Shown here: positions 8,482 through 17,072 of the stretch, piece by piece
Position numbering within the stretch: the stretch's first letter is position 1
How the letters are laid out: every line of letters starts with the position of its first letter
NCBI RefSeq assembly: GCF_023721815.1
Contig: NZ_JAMDLI010000006.1
Coordinates: 62,001 to 126,000 of the forward strand
Direction of reading: 5' to 3'
Length of the DNA: 64,000 nucleotides
Origin: Pleomorphomonas sp. JP5
GTDB lineage: Bacteria; Pseudomonadota; Alphaproteobacteria; Rhizobiales; Pleomorphomonadaceae
Notes under the pieces: generated by a model
Told to the model about the DNA's origin: nothing
Database searches by the model: none
Seen by the model: only the letters and a program-made list of their open reading frames with translations
Program-made: the position numbers and the translations under genes

Positions 8482-8706
8482 GTGGCCTCCCCTGAGAAGC
8501 TGACTGTTCAGATCGATGCCACGACCTTGCAGTCTCTCCGCGAGATTGCAAGTCGCGAAGGTCGCGGGCTTGGGGCACTCGTCCGCGAGGCGCTGGAAGA
8601 TCTGGTGGCGAAACCTCAGGGCGGCAAGCCGCGAACAAGCGTGATGGCCGCCTATCATGCCAGCCATGAGACGTTCGCTCCACTCTACCCAAAGCTGGCC
8701 GACTGA
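8482..8706 (+). CDS. small ribbon-helix-helix-like protein, possible orphan antitoxin
   Basis: This 74-residue protein starts with a short strand (KLTVQID) and two predicted helices (TTLQSLREIASREG and LGALVREALEDLV), the layout of a ribbon-helix-helix or CopG-like regulator. The tail ends in an LYPKLAD motif seen in some antitoxin-type proteins. The GTG at 8482 has GGAGA six bases upstream. An upstream GTG at 8401 would overlap the divergent Phd-like gene and is less likely. No toxin gene follows within the 219 bp before the efflux gene. Function is not certain. Confidence 0.6.
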   Translation: MASPEKLTVQIDATTLQSLREIASREGRGLGALVREALEDLVAKPQGGKPRTSVMAAYHASHETFAPLYPKLAD

Positions 8707-8925
8707 TCGGTGCGGCGGCTTCGCTTCGGTCGCAACCGCCGGGGACCCGTCGCGCATCCCCTCGCCCTAAGCACTTCCCCGATCACATTTTACTGACTCG
8801 CGCCGTCCGGGCTGGAAAAATCGTCTCTGAAACGCTACAAGACACACCCAGGCAGGCCGCAACGGTTTTTTGTTTGCGCGTCCCGGCATTCTCCGGGCCC
8901 TGCTTCCAGCATTTTAGGTTTCGTC

Positions 8926-10188
8926 ATGACCACCACGACCGGCTTGCCGGCTCGCCAGGGTCCCGGCTTTGCCGAGACCGTCGCCCTCATCGCCGCCCTG
9001 ATGGGCCTCACGGCCCTTGCCATCGACACCATGCTGCCGGCGTTGCCGGCGATCGGCGACAGCTTCGGCCTTGTCGAGGCCAACGAGCTGCAGCTCGTCG
9101 TCTTCTCCTACATGGTCGGTTTCGGCATCGCCCAGATCGTCTACGGGCCGTTGTCCGACGTCTGGGGACGTCGTCCGCTGGTCATCGCCGGCCTCGTCAT
9201 CCTGATCGTCGGCGCCATCATATCGGCGCTGGCCACGGGCTTCGCCGGCCTGTTGGTCGCCCGCGTGCTGCAAGGCATCGGCGCAGCCTCCGCCCGCGTC
9301 ATCGCCGTGTCCATCGTCCGCGACCGCTACGAGGGCCGCGAAATGGCCCGCGTCATGAGCTTCACCATGATGGTGTTCATGATCATCCCGGTGCTGGCGC
9401 CCACCTTCGGCGGCCTGCTGCTGGCGCTGGCCGGCTGGCGCTCCATCTTCGCCACCATGGCCGCCCTGTCGGTCGCCGTCGGCCTGTGGTTCTACATCCG
9501 CATGCCCGAGACGCTGCATCCCGAGTTCCGTCGCGCTCTGTCGGTGCGGTCGATCGTCGAGGCCGCGCGCATCTGCGTCACCAATCGCGAGGCGGTCGGC
9601 TACTCGCTGGCCATCGGCCTGCTCTTTGCCACGCTGATGGGCTTCATCGGCTCCGCCGAGCAGATCCTCGGTTCCGACGGCTATCGTCTCGGTGCGCTGT
9701 TCCCGGCGGCCTTCGCGTCTGTGGCGGTCACCGGCGGCATCGCCGCCTTCGTCAACAGCCGCCTTGTGCGCAGCTGGGGCATGCGCCGCCTGTCGCACGG
9801 CGGCCACGTCATCCACCTCGCACTGGCGGCCATCTTCCTTGCCACCGCCTACGCGTGGGACGGACTGCCGCCGCTCTGGGTGTTCATCGCCATGATGGTG
9901 GCGATGCAGTTCTTCTTCTCGATCGCCATGTCCAACTACAACGCGCTCGCCCTCGACCCCCTGGGCGAAGTGGCCGGCACCGCCTCCTCGCTGATCGGCG
10001 CCTTCACCACGCTAATCGGCGCGGTCGGCGGCGCGCTGATCGGACAGGCCTTCGACGGCACCATCATGCCGCTGACGGCCGGCTACTTCGGCCTGTCGGC
10101 CCTGACGCTGCTCATCGTCTTCTGGACCGAGCGCGGCCGCCTGTTCCAGCCGCACTATCACCCGGCCGTGGCGGCAAGCGCGGAGTAA
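8926..10188 (+). CDS. Bcr/CflA family MFS drug efflux transporter
   Basis: This 420-residue transporter has 12 predicted membrane segments of the DHA1 drug:proton antiporter group. The first loop carries the MFS motif as YGPLSDVWGRRPLV (~residues 70-83), and helix 4 has RVLQGIGAASARVIAVSIVRD, the Bcr/CflA signature. Substrate is not predictable; relatives export bicyclomycin, chloramphenicol or cysteine-like compounds. It is monocistronic and ends before a very strong terminator. The preceding 219 bp hold no other gene. Confidence 0.88.
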   Translation: MTTTTGLPARQGPGFAETVALIAALMGLTALAIDTMLPALPAIGDSFGLVEANELQLVVFSYMVGFGIAQIVYGPLSDVWGRRPLVIAGLVILIVGAIISALATGFAGLLVARVLQGIGAASARVIAVSIVRDRYEGREMARVMSFTMMVFMIIPVLAPTFGGLLLALAGWRSIFATMAALSVAVGLWFYIRMPETLHPEFRRALSVRSIVEAARICVTNREAVGYSLAIGLLFATLMGFIGSAEQILGSDGYRLGALFPAAFASVAVTGGIAAFVNSRLVRSWGMRRLSHGGHVIHLALAAIFLATAYAWDGLPPLWVFIAMMVAMQFFFSIAMSNYNALALDPLGEVAGTASSLIGAFTTLIGAVGGALIGQAFDGTIMPLTAGYFGLSALTLLIVFWTERGRLFQPHYHPAVAASAE

Positions 10189-10242
10189 CATCCATCGGCC
10201 GGCAACATCAGGCCGAATAGCGGCATCGTCCGGACATAACAG

Positions 10243-10289
10243 TTGGGGCGCCGATCCGGACCAAACCGGATCGGCGCCCCAAGCTTTTT
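10243..10289 (+). terminator. strong intrinsic terminator after the MFS gene
   Basis: Arms 10243-10259 and 10266-10282 are perfectly complementary over 17 bp with a 6-nt loop and are followed by GCTTTTT. This is a textbook Rho-independent terminator for the plus-strand efflux gene. It also sits downstream of the convergent proX gene and may insulate it. Confidence 0.9.
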
Positions 10290-10295
10290 CAACGG

Positions 10296-10326
10296 CCTCG
10301 CCTGGGTCCAACTCCCCAGGGCGAGG
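10296..10326 (-). terminator. hairpin downstream of second proX
   Basis: Arms 10296-10306 and 10315-10326 pair almost perfectly with one bulged base. It lies 18 bp past the minus-strand proX stop. There is no T-run on that strand, so it may act as a 3-prime end stabiliser rather than an intrinsic terminator. Confidence 0.5.
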
Positions 10327-10343
10327 CGGTGGCGAACCGGGCT

Positions 10344-11357
10344 TTACTTGGCCGCGGCGCGCGCGGCGGCCAGCCAGCCGTCAACAGCTGCCTGGTTCTT
10401 CTTGACCCATTCGGCAGCCTGCGCGTCGACCTTGTCGTCACCGGCGTTCATGGCCGCGTTCTGAGCGAAGATGTCGGCGAGCGGGATCTTCACGTCCTTG
10501 AGCAGGGTCGCCACGGCGGGATTCTTTTCGAGGAAGGCGTTGTTGACGACGGGCACGATGTCGTTGGCGACAAAGCCCATGCGGCAGGGATCCTCGACGC
10601 AGGCCTTGATGCCCTCGGCGGCGGCGGGCGTCTCGACGCCGTCCTTCTCGGGAACCTCGATCCACATCACGTCTTCGCCGAGCTTCAGCTCGTTGACGGT
10701 CCAGTTCGGCGTCCAGGTGTAGAACAGGATGTGCTCGCCACCCTTGTAGGCGGCGATCGCATCGGCCATGGAGGCGGAGTAGCCGGCCTTGATCGGGTTG
10801 ATGGCGTCGCCGAGATCATAGTTCTTCATGTGCTCGGTGATGGTGACCTCGCAGCCCCAGCCCGGCGGACAGGCGACCAGATCGGCCTTGCCGTCGCCAT
10901 TGCGATCGAAGGCCTTCATGACCTCCGGACGCTTGAAGTCGTCCAGCGTCTTGATGCCGAACTCCTCGACGGCGGCCTTGTCCACCAGGTAGCCCTGAAG
11001 GGCGCCACCCTTGGCGACGGCTCCGACGATCGAGGCCGAGCCATCGAACGTCTCCTTGTAGGTATCGTGCAGCGGGAACCAGCCGTTGACCCAGAGATCG
11101 ACGTCGCCCTGCGCCACGGACTGATAGAAGATCGGCGCGTCGAGCGTGGTCGGGCCTTCGACCGCGTAGCCCAGCGCTTCGAACATCTGCTTGTAGATGG
11201 CGGCCTGGAACCAGCCGGTATCCCATGTGGCCTGGGCCATCTTGATGGTGGTGCCCTTGCCCGGCATGTCCTCGGCATTGACAGAACCTGCCGAAAGGCC
11301 GACGGCGCCGGCGATGAGCGCCACTGCGGTCATCGTACTGCGGAATGCATTCGTCAT
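10344..11357 (-). CDS. proX: glycine betaine/proline-binding protein ProX
   Basis: The 337-residue periplasmic ligand-binding subunit belongs to the second system. The ATG at 11357 is chosen because it follows a GGAGA site and opens a normal Sec signal peptide (MTNAFRSTMTAVALIAG, cleavage near VNAE). The mature chain has the family sequence FDRNGDGKADLVACPPGWGCE, shown here in part as RNGDGKAD plus PPGWGC. The DxNxDxxxD loop looks like a calcium site and is also present in E. coli ProX. Tryptophan-rich stretches (WDTGW, WVNGWFPLHD, YTWTPNW) would form the betaine cage. It is last in the proV-proW-proX operon, separated from proW by 201 bp containing a dispersed repeat. Confidence 0.92.
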   Translation of the reverse strand: MTNAFRSTMTAVALIAGAVGLSAGSVNAEDMPGKGTTIKMAQATWDTGWFQAAIYKQMFEALGYAVEGPTTLDAPIFYQSVAQGDVDLWVNGWFPLHDTYKETFDGSASIVGAVAKGGALQGYLVDKAAVEEFGIKTLDDFKRPEVMKAFDRNGDGKADLVACPPGWGCEVTITEHMKNYDLGDAINPIKAGYSASMADAIAAYKGGEHILFYTWTPNWTVNELKLGEDVMWIEVPEKDGVETPAAAEGIKACVEDPCRMGFVANDIVPVVNNAFLEKNPAVATLLKDVKIPLADIFAQNAAMNAGDDKVDAQAAEWVKKNQAAVDGWLAAARAAAK

Positions 11358-11450
11358 TTCTGATCTCCAGATTAAAGGTGGGTCTCTCGGGGCCGCGCAA
11401 TCAAGCGCGACCACCCCGTTCAAACCGGCGCATGAGCGCGCGGCAACCAA

Positions 11451-11551
11451 AGCAACTCCAGCAGAAGTGGGCGCCGGTTTCGCGCCCGGAGTTGCGTAAA
11501 AACAATGGGATAGAACATGCTGGCGAAGCAGGCTTCGCCCGGCATGCCCTA
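11451..11551. repeat. dispersed palindromic element, copy A
   Basis: This roughly 100-bp element is closely similar to 37958-38059. It has an inverted pair GCAACTCC (11452-11459) and GGAGTTGC (11488-11495), then a second hairpin with arms GGCGAAG and CTTCGCC near 11522-11538. It sits between proW and proX inside the operon, where it could affect processing or the relative yield of ProX. Confidence 0.75.
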
Positions 11552-11558
11552 GATGTCC

Positions 11559-12485
11559 TCAGACCGTCTTGTCCGATGCCGCGGCATCGATGTCCTGGCT
11601 GCGGAACAGCGACTTGAACGAGCCAAGCAGCGACGTCTTGCTGCCCGATCCGGGCTCGGCGAGACCTTGCGTGATCCGGTCGAGCACGATCGCCAGGATG
11701 ACGATGCCGACACCGCCGGCCGTCGCCTGTCCGACGTTGAGGCGGCCAAGGCCGGTGTTGACGATCAGCCCCAGTCCACCGGCCCCGATCAGGGCGGCGA
11801 TGACCACCATGGACATGGCCAGCATCAGCGTCTGGTTCAGGCCGGCCATGATGGTGCGCATGGCCAGCGGCAACTGCACCTCGATCAACGTCTGGGACCA
11901 GGTGGCGCCGAAGGCTTCCGACGCTTCGATCAGATCCTCTCGGACATTGCGAATGCCGAGATTGGTCATGCGGATGATCGGCGGCAGCGCGAAGATGATC
12001 GTCGCGATGATGCCTGGCGCCATGCCGACGCCGAACAGCATGACGATCGGCACCAGATACACGAAGCTCGGAACCGTCTGCATGATGTCGAGGATCGGCC
12101 GGACGATCTTCCAGGCCCAGTTGGAACTGGCCACCAGAATGCCGGCGGGAATGCCGATGATGGTGCAGAACAGCACCGATGTCAGGATCATCGCCAGCGT
12201 CGTCATGGTCTCGGGCCAAAGCTGGATCATGTCGATGAAGACGAAGCCGACGACCGTGATGATCGCCATGGTCCGCCCGACGACCCGCCACGCGACGAGC
12301 GCGAAGACGAGGGTGATCACGAGCATCGGCACCCAGGCGAGGAACCCGTCAAACGTCTGCAGGACATGATTGACCGGCACCTGAACGGCGCGAAAGAAAG
12401 GGCGGAAGTTCGGAACCAGGAATCCGCGAACGAACGCGTTGACCCAGCCTTCGAAGGGAATGACGAGAAGATCGGACGGGCTCAC
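11559..12485 (-). CDS. proW: glycine betaine/proline ABC transporter permease ProW
   Basis: This 308-residue membrane subunit of the second betaine system has a hydrophilic N-terminal ~55 residues and then about six or seven membrane segments. The ATPase-docking region EASEAFGATWSQTLIEVQ lies about two thirds along. Its ATG overlaps the proV stop (ATGA at 12482-12485), giving translational coupling. It is the middle gene of proVWX. It shares the overall pattern of the first permease but has a longer N terminus and a different operon order. Confidence 0.92.
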   Translation of the reverse strand: MSPSDLLVIPFEGWVNAFVRGFLVPNFRPFFRAVQVPVNHVLQTFDGFLAWVPMLVITLVFALVAWRVVGRTMAIITVVGFVFIDMIQLWPETMTTLAMILTSVLFCTIIGIPAGILVASSNWAWKIVRPILDIMQTVPSFVYLVPIVMLFGVGMAPGIIATIIFALPPIIRMTNLGIRNVREDLIEASEAFGATWSQTLIEVQLPLAMRTIMAGLNQTLMLAMSMVVIAALIGAGGLGLIVNTGLGRLNVGQATAGGVGIVILAIVLDRITQGLAEPGSGSKTSLLGSFKSLFRSQDIDAAASDKTV

Positions 12486-13771
12486 AGGTTGTTCCCCTTC
12501 TGAGCATCGGCAATGTCGGCGGGCTTGGTCTCCGTTTCATCGGATGGCGGGCCTGCGCCTTCCCTGCCGTCGTCCTCGACGTCGGTCGCATTTTCGGTGT
12601 CGGTGTCTGGGGTCAAATGCCCGAAGATCGCCGTCGGCTCCACGGCGCCAACAAGCTTGCCGTCGCTGTCGGTGACGGCCATGAGAACGCCGTTCTGGGC
12701 CGTGGCGTACATTTCGTTGATGTAGGATTCGCTCGCCACGCTGGGCGCGTCGGGCTCCATGACCTGCGCCACCGGCGTGTTCGGCTTCACGGCCGTCAGG
12801 GCTTCGCGTGTCACCATGCCCGCCAATACGCCATCCTGATCGACCACGTGCGCCACGTCGACGCCGGCCTTGTCCATGACGACGAGCGCGCCGAGAACGC
12901 TTTCCTTGAGCGGAATGTGATCGGCATCCTGCGCGATGTCGGAAGCGGTGAAGACGCGCGACCGGTCGATGTCGGCCACGAAGGCGCGCACATAGTCGTC
13001 GGCCGGGTTGGAGACGATGTCCTGCGCCGTACCGACCTGCACGAAGGCGCCATCCTTCATGATGGCGATGCGGTTGCCAAGAAGCAGCGCCTCGTTGAGA
13101 TCGTGAGTGATGAAGATGATGGTCTTCTTCAGTTCCTTCTGCAGCGCGATCAGCTCGTCCTGCATCTCGCGGCGGATCAGCGGATCGAGAGCGCCGAACG
13201 GCTCGTCCATCAACAGGATCGCCGGATCCGTGGCAAGGCCGCGGGCAAGACCCACGCGTTGCTGCATGCCGCCGGAAAGCTGCCCCGGGAAGCTGTCGGC
13301 ATAGGCCTCGAGACCAACCTTCGCCAAAGCCTCGATCGCCACCTTGCGTCGTTCGGCCGGGCCGACCCCCTTCACCTTCAGGCCATAGGCGACGTTCTCG
13401 CCCACCGTCTTGTGCGGGAACAGTGCGAAATGCTGGAAGACCATGGTGATCTCCCGGCGGCGTATGGCGCGCAGACGCTTCATGTCGCAACTGGCGACGT
13501 CTTCCCCTGCGATGAAGATCTTGCCCGACGATGGCCGGATGAGCCCATTCAGCGTTCTGACAAGGGTCGACTTGCCCGAACCCGAGAGCCCCATGATGAC
13601 GAAGATCTCGCCTTCGTTGACCTCGAAGCTGACGTCGTTGATGCCGACGGTCACGCCCGTGGTGCGAAATATCTCATCCTTGGTGGCGCCTTTTCTCAGC
13701 AGCGCCATCCCCTCTTTTCGCGCATCATTGAATAGTTTGAATACGCTTTCAACTTTAAGTTTAGCTGTCAT
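12482..13771 (-). CDS. proV: glycine betaine/proline ABC transporter ATPase with CBS domain
   Basis: This 429-residue ATPase, of typical ProV length, has Walker A GLSGSGKST at 61-69, signature LSGGMQQR near 165 and Walker B ILLMDEPFGALDP near 187. Residues ~280-395 form a CBS-type pair (including DADHIPLKESVLGALVVMD and GAVEPTAIFGHL, in part), the module that in OpuA/ProV senses ionic strength or nucleotides. A 35-residue acidic tail rich in Asp, Glu and Thr follows. The ATG at 13771 has GGAG five bases upstream. It is first in its operon, which suggests osmotic control of both transport activity and transcription (inference). Confidence 0.93.
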   Translation of the reverse strand: MTAKLKVESVFKLFNDARKEGMALLRKGATKDEIFRTTGVTVGINDVSFEVNEGEIFVIMGLSGSGKSTLVRTLNGLIRPSSGKIFIAGEDVASCDMKRLRAIRRREITMVFQHFALFPHKTVGENVAYGLKVKGVGPAERRKVAIEALAKVGLEAYADSFPGQLSGGMQQRVGLARGLATDPAILLMDEPFGALDPLIRREMQDELIALQKELKKTIIFITHDLNEALLLGNRIAIMKDGAFVQVGTAQDIVSNPADDYVRAFVADIDRSRVFTASDIAQDADHIPLKESVLGALVVMDKAGVDVAHVVDQDGVLAGMVTREALTAVKPNTPVAQVMEPDAPSVASESYINEMYATAQNGVLMAVTDSDGKLVGAVEPTAIFGHLTPDTDTENATDVEDDGREGAGPPSDETETKPADIADAQKGNNL

Positions 13772-14185
13772 ATTGCTCCAAGTAGCACATTGTGGCGAAA
13801 ATTGGAACCCTGCAAGCGCCAGTATTGGATAATAACCCCGGAAGACCGGATAATCCTGCAGCGAGAGGCAGGCACATCAACGCTCGATCAGGCCAATATC
13901 CCCCGTGTTATGGGGATTTTTTGGATAGATATGCCGACGAAATGATCATCGCGATTGACCACGACATACAGCGCGACAATCTGCGGAAAGAGCCAATATG
14001 ATCGGCGACTCGAAGCGGTTGATCGGGAGACTGTCCGAGATCAATGGGACTACATTCGAACCGCATCGGGGCTTCAACTGGCGCCCCTGACTCCCCATAT
14101 AAAAAGGGCCACGTTAAGGGGTCCTCTGGCGGACACCGAAGAGGCGTTCGTCCGGCAGGACTCCGCGAGACACGAGGAGTTAGCC
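13772..14185. other. divergent regulatory region between proV and hsp20
   Basis: These 414 bp separate the divergent proVWX operon and the small heat-shock gene. The right part carries a sigma32-like promoter and an 80-nt leader. A weak hairpin (arms 13898-13903 and 13912-13917) followed by five T at 13918-13922 looks like a small terminator facing right, with no gene before it; a short RNA is conceivable but unsupported. The longer frame that runs through here into hsp20 is not its true N terminus. Confidence 0.5.
14072..14100 (+). promoter_or_regulatory. sigma32-like heat-shock promoter of hsp20
   Basis: CTTCAA (14072-14077) is followed after 15 bases by CCCCATAT (14093-14100). The heat-shock sigma factor consensus is CTTGAA, 13-15 bases, CCCCATNT, so only one -35 base deviates. 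It lies about 85 bp before the Hsp20 start codon, giving a leader long enough for RNA-level control. Confidence 0.7.
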
Positions 14186-14692
14186 ATGGACAAGAAATCC
14201 CTGATGCCCTTCGGGCGCGGTTCGGCTCCCTCTCGCTCACACGAGGATCCGTTCCTGTCGCTGCGCCACGAGATGGACCAGTTGTTCGACAGCTTCACCC
14301 GCGGCTGGGGCCTACCAACGCTCGCCAGTGATGGCGAGAGCTTCCTGAGCCCGCGCGTCGATATCGCCGAAACGGAAACCGGCCTTGAGATGACCGCCGA
14401 ACTTCCCGGCATCGATCCCAAAGACATCGACCTGGAAGTCGATGACGACGTGCTCACCCTCAAGGCCGAGCGCAAGGTCGACCGCGAGGAGAAGGACGAC
14501 AAGCGCCACTATCGCCTGACGGAGCGGTCGAGCGGCACCTACATGCGCTCCTTCGCCCTGCCCTTCACCCCTGACCGCGACAAGATCACGGCCGAGTTCG
14601 ACAAGGGCGTGCTGAAGGTGACGGTGCCGCGCTCGCCGGACCAGCCCAAGACGACCAAGCGGATCGACATCCGCCCGGCCGCCCTGCACTGA
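14186..14692 (+). CDS. Hsp20/alpha-crystallin family small heat-shock protein
   Basis: This 168-residue ATP-independent chaperone holds unfolding proteins in the cytoplasm. The alpha-crystallin domain covers about residues 50-150 (SPRVDIAETETGLEMTAELP, in part, to KGVLKVTVPRS), and the tail ends RIDIRPAA with an I-x-I-type oligomerisation motif. The ATG at 14186 has GAGGAG seven bases upstream. A frame upstream to 13955 would add an unrelated N terminus and cross the promoter, so it is rejected. Regulation is by the adjacent sigma32-like promoter and possibly leader structure. Confidence 0.92.
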   Translation: MDKKSLMPFGRGSAPSRSHEDPFLSLRHEMDQLFDSFTRGWGLPTLASDGESFLSPRVDIAETETGLEMTAELPGIDPKDIDLEVDDDVLTLKAERKVDREEKDDKRHYRLTERSSGTYMRSFALPFTPDRDKITAEFDKGVLKVTVPRSPDQPKTTKRIDIRPAALH

Positions 14693-14720
14693 ACGGCGGG
14701 TGCTCCGGGCACCAGTGTTG

Positions 14721-14740
14721 GGGGGCGCTTCGGCGCCCCC
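14721..14740. terminator. UUCG-loop hairpin between convergent hsp20 and mltB-like genes
   Basis: Eight-base arms 14721-14728 and 14733-14740 pair perfectly around a TTCG tetraloop, an exceptionally stable structure, followed by TGTCATTT on the plus strand. It lies between the stops of two convergent genes and can serve both directions. Confidence 0.75.
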
Positions 14741-14742
14741 TG

Positions 14743-15948
14743 TCATTTCAAGGCGGAGATGACCGCCCTGTCCGGATAGCAGGTCACGGGGAGCCCATTC
14801 TTGGCCTGCCAGCGGCCGATGGCGACGCGGGTCCGGAAGCCGACGAGCCCGTCGGCCGTCCCCACGTCGTGCCCCATGCTCTCAAGCCGCTTCTGAACGG
14901 CCCTGACGTCGCCCCGGCTGAAGCCGGCCACGCTTCCCCAGTCGCCCCGGATCGATTGTCGCCCGCTCAGCCGGTCGCCCACCATGCCGATGGTCAGGGC
15001 GTAGACGTCGGATTCGTTATAGGCCTTAAGCACATAGAAGTTGTCCGACACCAGGAAGGAAGGCCCCATCCGCCCGGCCGGCATCAGAAGGTGTCCGTCC
15101 GGCCCGACGTCGTCCAGGGCGAGCGGACGCCCGTCGACGCGCGTCACGCCGGCCCGCATCCAGTTGGCGAGCGGCTGCCCCTGATCCGGCCCCTCCAGGC
15201 TGCACGGCACGGAGGCCGGCAGTCGTACCTCCACGCCCCAGGGGCGCCCCGCCTTCCAGCCGCGCGACTTCAGGTAATGACCGATGGAGGCGAGAACGTC
15301 GGGCGTCGAGTTCCAGATGTCGCGGCGACCATCGCCGTTGCCGTCGACGGCGTCGGACAGGAACTTCGACGGCATGAACTGCGGCTGGCCCAGCGCGCCG
15401 GCCCACGAGCTTTTCATCGCCGCGCGCGAAATATGCTCCTGCTCGAGAATGACCAGCGCGGCCACCAGTTCGGGGAAGAACTGGGCGCGGCGCGAGCCCA
15501 TGTAGGCCTGCGTCGCCAGCGTGCGCACGGCATCCTTCTCGATCCTGGCAGAGCCGAAGGCCGATTCCTTGCCCCAGACGGCGAGCACGATTCCCGCCGG
15601 CACGCCGGTCGCCCGCGCCACCTTGTCGAGAACCGCTCGGTTGGCGGCATATCGCTTGCGCGCCCCGGCGGCCAGCGCGTCCAGCTTGCTGTCGGCGAGG
15701 TAGGTCGCCGGACTGCGGAACTCGGCCTGAAAGGCGTCGTCGCCGCCGGTCGGCTTGAGATCGGGCAGACTGAGATCGGGTTCGAGGCCGGCCACCGCCG
15801 CCTGGAAGGTGGCGCGACTGACGCCGGAGGCCTTGGCCGCCGGCCATACCTTTCCGTCCAGCCAGTGGGAAAAGGCGGCGTCGGCCGCCATGACGCTGCT
15901 CGGGGCAAAAGCCAGCGTACCGGCGAGAAGGAGTGCGATTCGTTTCAT
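14743..15948 (-). CDS. lytic murein transglycosylase, MltB family with peptidoglycan-binding domain
   Basis: This 401-residue periplasmic enzyme cleaves peptidoglycan to 1,6-anhydro products. The start MKRIALLLAG at 15948 opens a signal peptide cleaved after VMAA; the frame extends 17 codons further upstream but without a signal-like start. The SLT_2 (MltB-type) domain spans about 25-325 with catalytic Glu in VWGKESAFG and the downstream GALGQPQFMPS motif. Residues ~340-400 form a peptidoglycan-binding type 1 domain. No lipobox, so it is a soluble member rather than lipid-anchored MltB. It is convergent with hsp20. Confidence 0.9.
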   Translation of the reverse strand: MKRIALLLAGTLAFAPSSVMAADAAFSHWLDGKVWPAAKASGVSRATFQAAVAGLEPDLSLPDLKPTGGDDAFQAEFRSPATYLADSKLDALAAGARKRYAANRAVLDKVARATGVPAGIVLAVWGKESAFGSARIEKDAVRTLATQAYMGSRRAQFFPELVAALVILEQEHISRAAMKSSWAGALGQPQFMPSKFLSDAVDGNGDGRRDIWNSTPDVLASIGHYLKSRGWKAGRPWGVEVRLPASVPCSLEGPDQGQPLANWMRAGVTRVDGRPLALDDVGPDGHLLMPAGRMGPSFLVSDNFYVLKAYNESDVYALTIGMVGDRLSGRQSIRGDWGSVAGFSRGDVRAVQKRLESMGHDVGTADGLVGFRTRVAIGRWQAKNGLPVTCYPDRAVISALK

Positions 15949-16132
15949 CCCCGGATGGAATCGTGCCGGCGACCCGGGGTCAAGCCTGACGAACGCCACC
16001 CGGCGAGCCCGGCTTTTCGGGGCCTGCCGAACCCTGCCGGCAAAGGGTCACTACGGGGGCCAATGGCGCTTGACAGCCCCCCTCCCCCGCCCTTATATCG
16101 GCGCACTTTCCGCCGGCCAGCCGGTGGGTCGT

Positions 16133-16209
16133 GGCAGTGTAGCTCAGTTGGTTAGAGCGACGGACTCATAACCCGTAGGTCGGCGGTTCGATTCCGCCCG
16201 CTGCTACCA
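16133..16209 (+). tRNA. tRNA-Met (anticodon CAT), probably elongator
   Basis: This 77-nt cloverleaf includes an encoded CCA end. The acceptor strands GGCAGTG and CGCTGCT pair with two G-U pairs. The D arm contains AGCTCAGTTGGTTAGAGC, the anticodon loop reads CTCATAA, and the T arm is GGCGG-TTCGATT-CCGCC. Discriminator is A. The anticodon CAT is also used by the lysidine-modified tRNA-Ile2; the overall sequence looks more like elongator tRNA-Met, but that distinction is not certain. It is not an initiator, which would have a C1-A72 mismatch. Confidence 0.9.
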
Positions 16210-16292
16210 CTTCTCTCTTCGATTGCATTTTTCCTGAACGTTGACCTCAGCTTGTCGTAGAGTGGTTCTCGACACGACAAGGAGGGAAAGCC

Positions 16293-17072
16293 ATGCGCCA
16301 CGAAGACGGTAGTGCCGGCGATGCCGATTACGGCCGGATCGGACAATCCTACAGCAGCTATCGCCAGCCCGATCCCCGCATTGCCGCCATGATCGTCGAG
16401 GCGCTCGGAACGGCCGAAACGGTGCTCAACGTCGGCGCGGGCGCCGGCTCCTACGAGCCTCTCGACCGCAAGGTCACCGCCGTCGAGCCGTCGGCCTCGA
16501 TGCGGGCGCAGCGTCCCTCGCATCTGGCCCCAGCCATCGACGCCACCGCCGAACACCTGCCCTTTGCCGACGACAGCTTCGACGCGGCCATGGCGAGCTT
16601 CACCATCCACCAGTGGGGCGATCTCGAAGCCGGCCTCCGGGAGGTGCGCCGCGTCACGCGCGGGCCGGTGGTCATCCTCACCTGCGATCCCCGGGAGGTC
16701 GAGGCCTTCTGGCTCGGCGACTACGCGCCGAAGGTGCTGTCCACCGAGGCCAAGCGCTACCCGTCGTTCGAGCGGGTGGCCGAAGGCCTCGGCACGCCCA
16801 TCGACCGCATCGCCGTCCCCATCCCCTTCGACTGCCGCGACGGCTTCAACGAGGCCTATTTCGGCCGGCCGGAAATGCTGCTGGAACCGGCGGCCCGTCT
16901 CTCCTGCTCGGCCTGGAGCTTCATCACGCCCGACGAAGCCAATGCCGCCGTGGCCCGCCTCGCCGCCGACCTAAAGTCCGGCGCCTGGGACGAGAAATAC
17001 GGCGCTCTCCGCCAACAGCCGGCCTACGTTGGCTCGCTCTATCTGTTGGTGTCTACTGGGAAAGTTGGCTGA
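16293..17072 (+). CDS. class I SAM-dependent methyltransferase
   Basis: This 259-residue cytoplasmic enzyme has the SAM-binding motif I as VLNVGAGAGSYEPL (~residues 48-61), an acidic turn (VTAVEPS), motif II DDSFDAAMASFTIHQWGD and post-motif VTRGPVVILTCDP, all of the UbiE/Methyltransf_11 type. The substrate is not identifiable. A strong AAGGAGGG precedes the ATG. It stands alone between the tRNA and an antitoxin remnant on the opposite strand, whose last bases overlap its 3-prime end. Confidence 0.8.
   Translation: MRHEDGSAGDADYGRIGQSYSSYRQPDPRIAAMIVEALGTAETVLNVGAGAGSYEPLDRKVTAVEPSASMRAQRPSHLAPAIDATAEHLPFADDSFDAAMASFTIHQWGDLEAGLREVRRVTRGPVVILTCDPREVEAFWLGDYAPKVLSTEAKRYPSFERVAEGLGTPIDRIAVPIPFDCRDGFNEAYFGRPEMLLEPAARLSCSAWSFITPDEANAAVARLAADLKSGAWDEKYGALRQQPAYVGSLYLLVSTGKVG

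Noticed and set aside
13898-13922. Short hairpin plus T-run, possible end of a small RNA
   Set aside because: The stem is only six pairs with an eight-base loop, and no promoter or conserved sequence precedes it, so I do not call an RNA.
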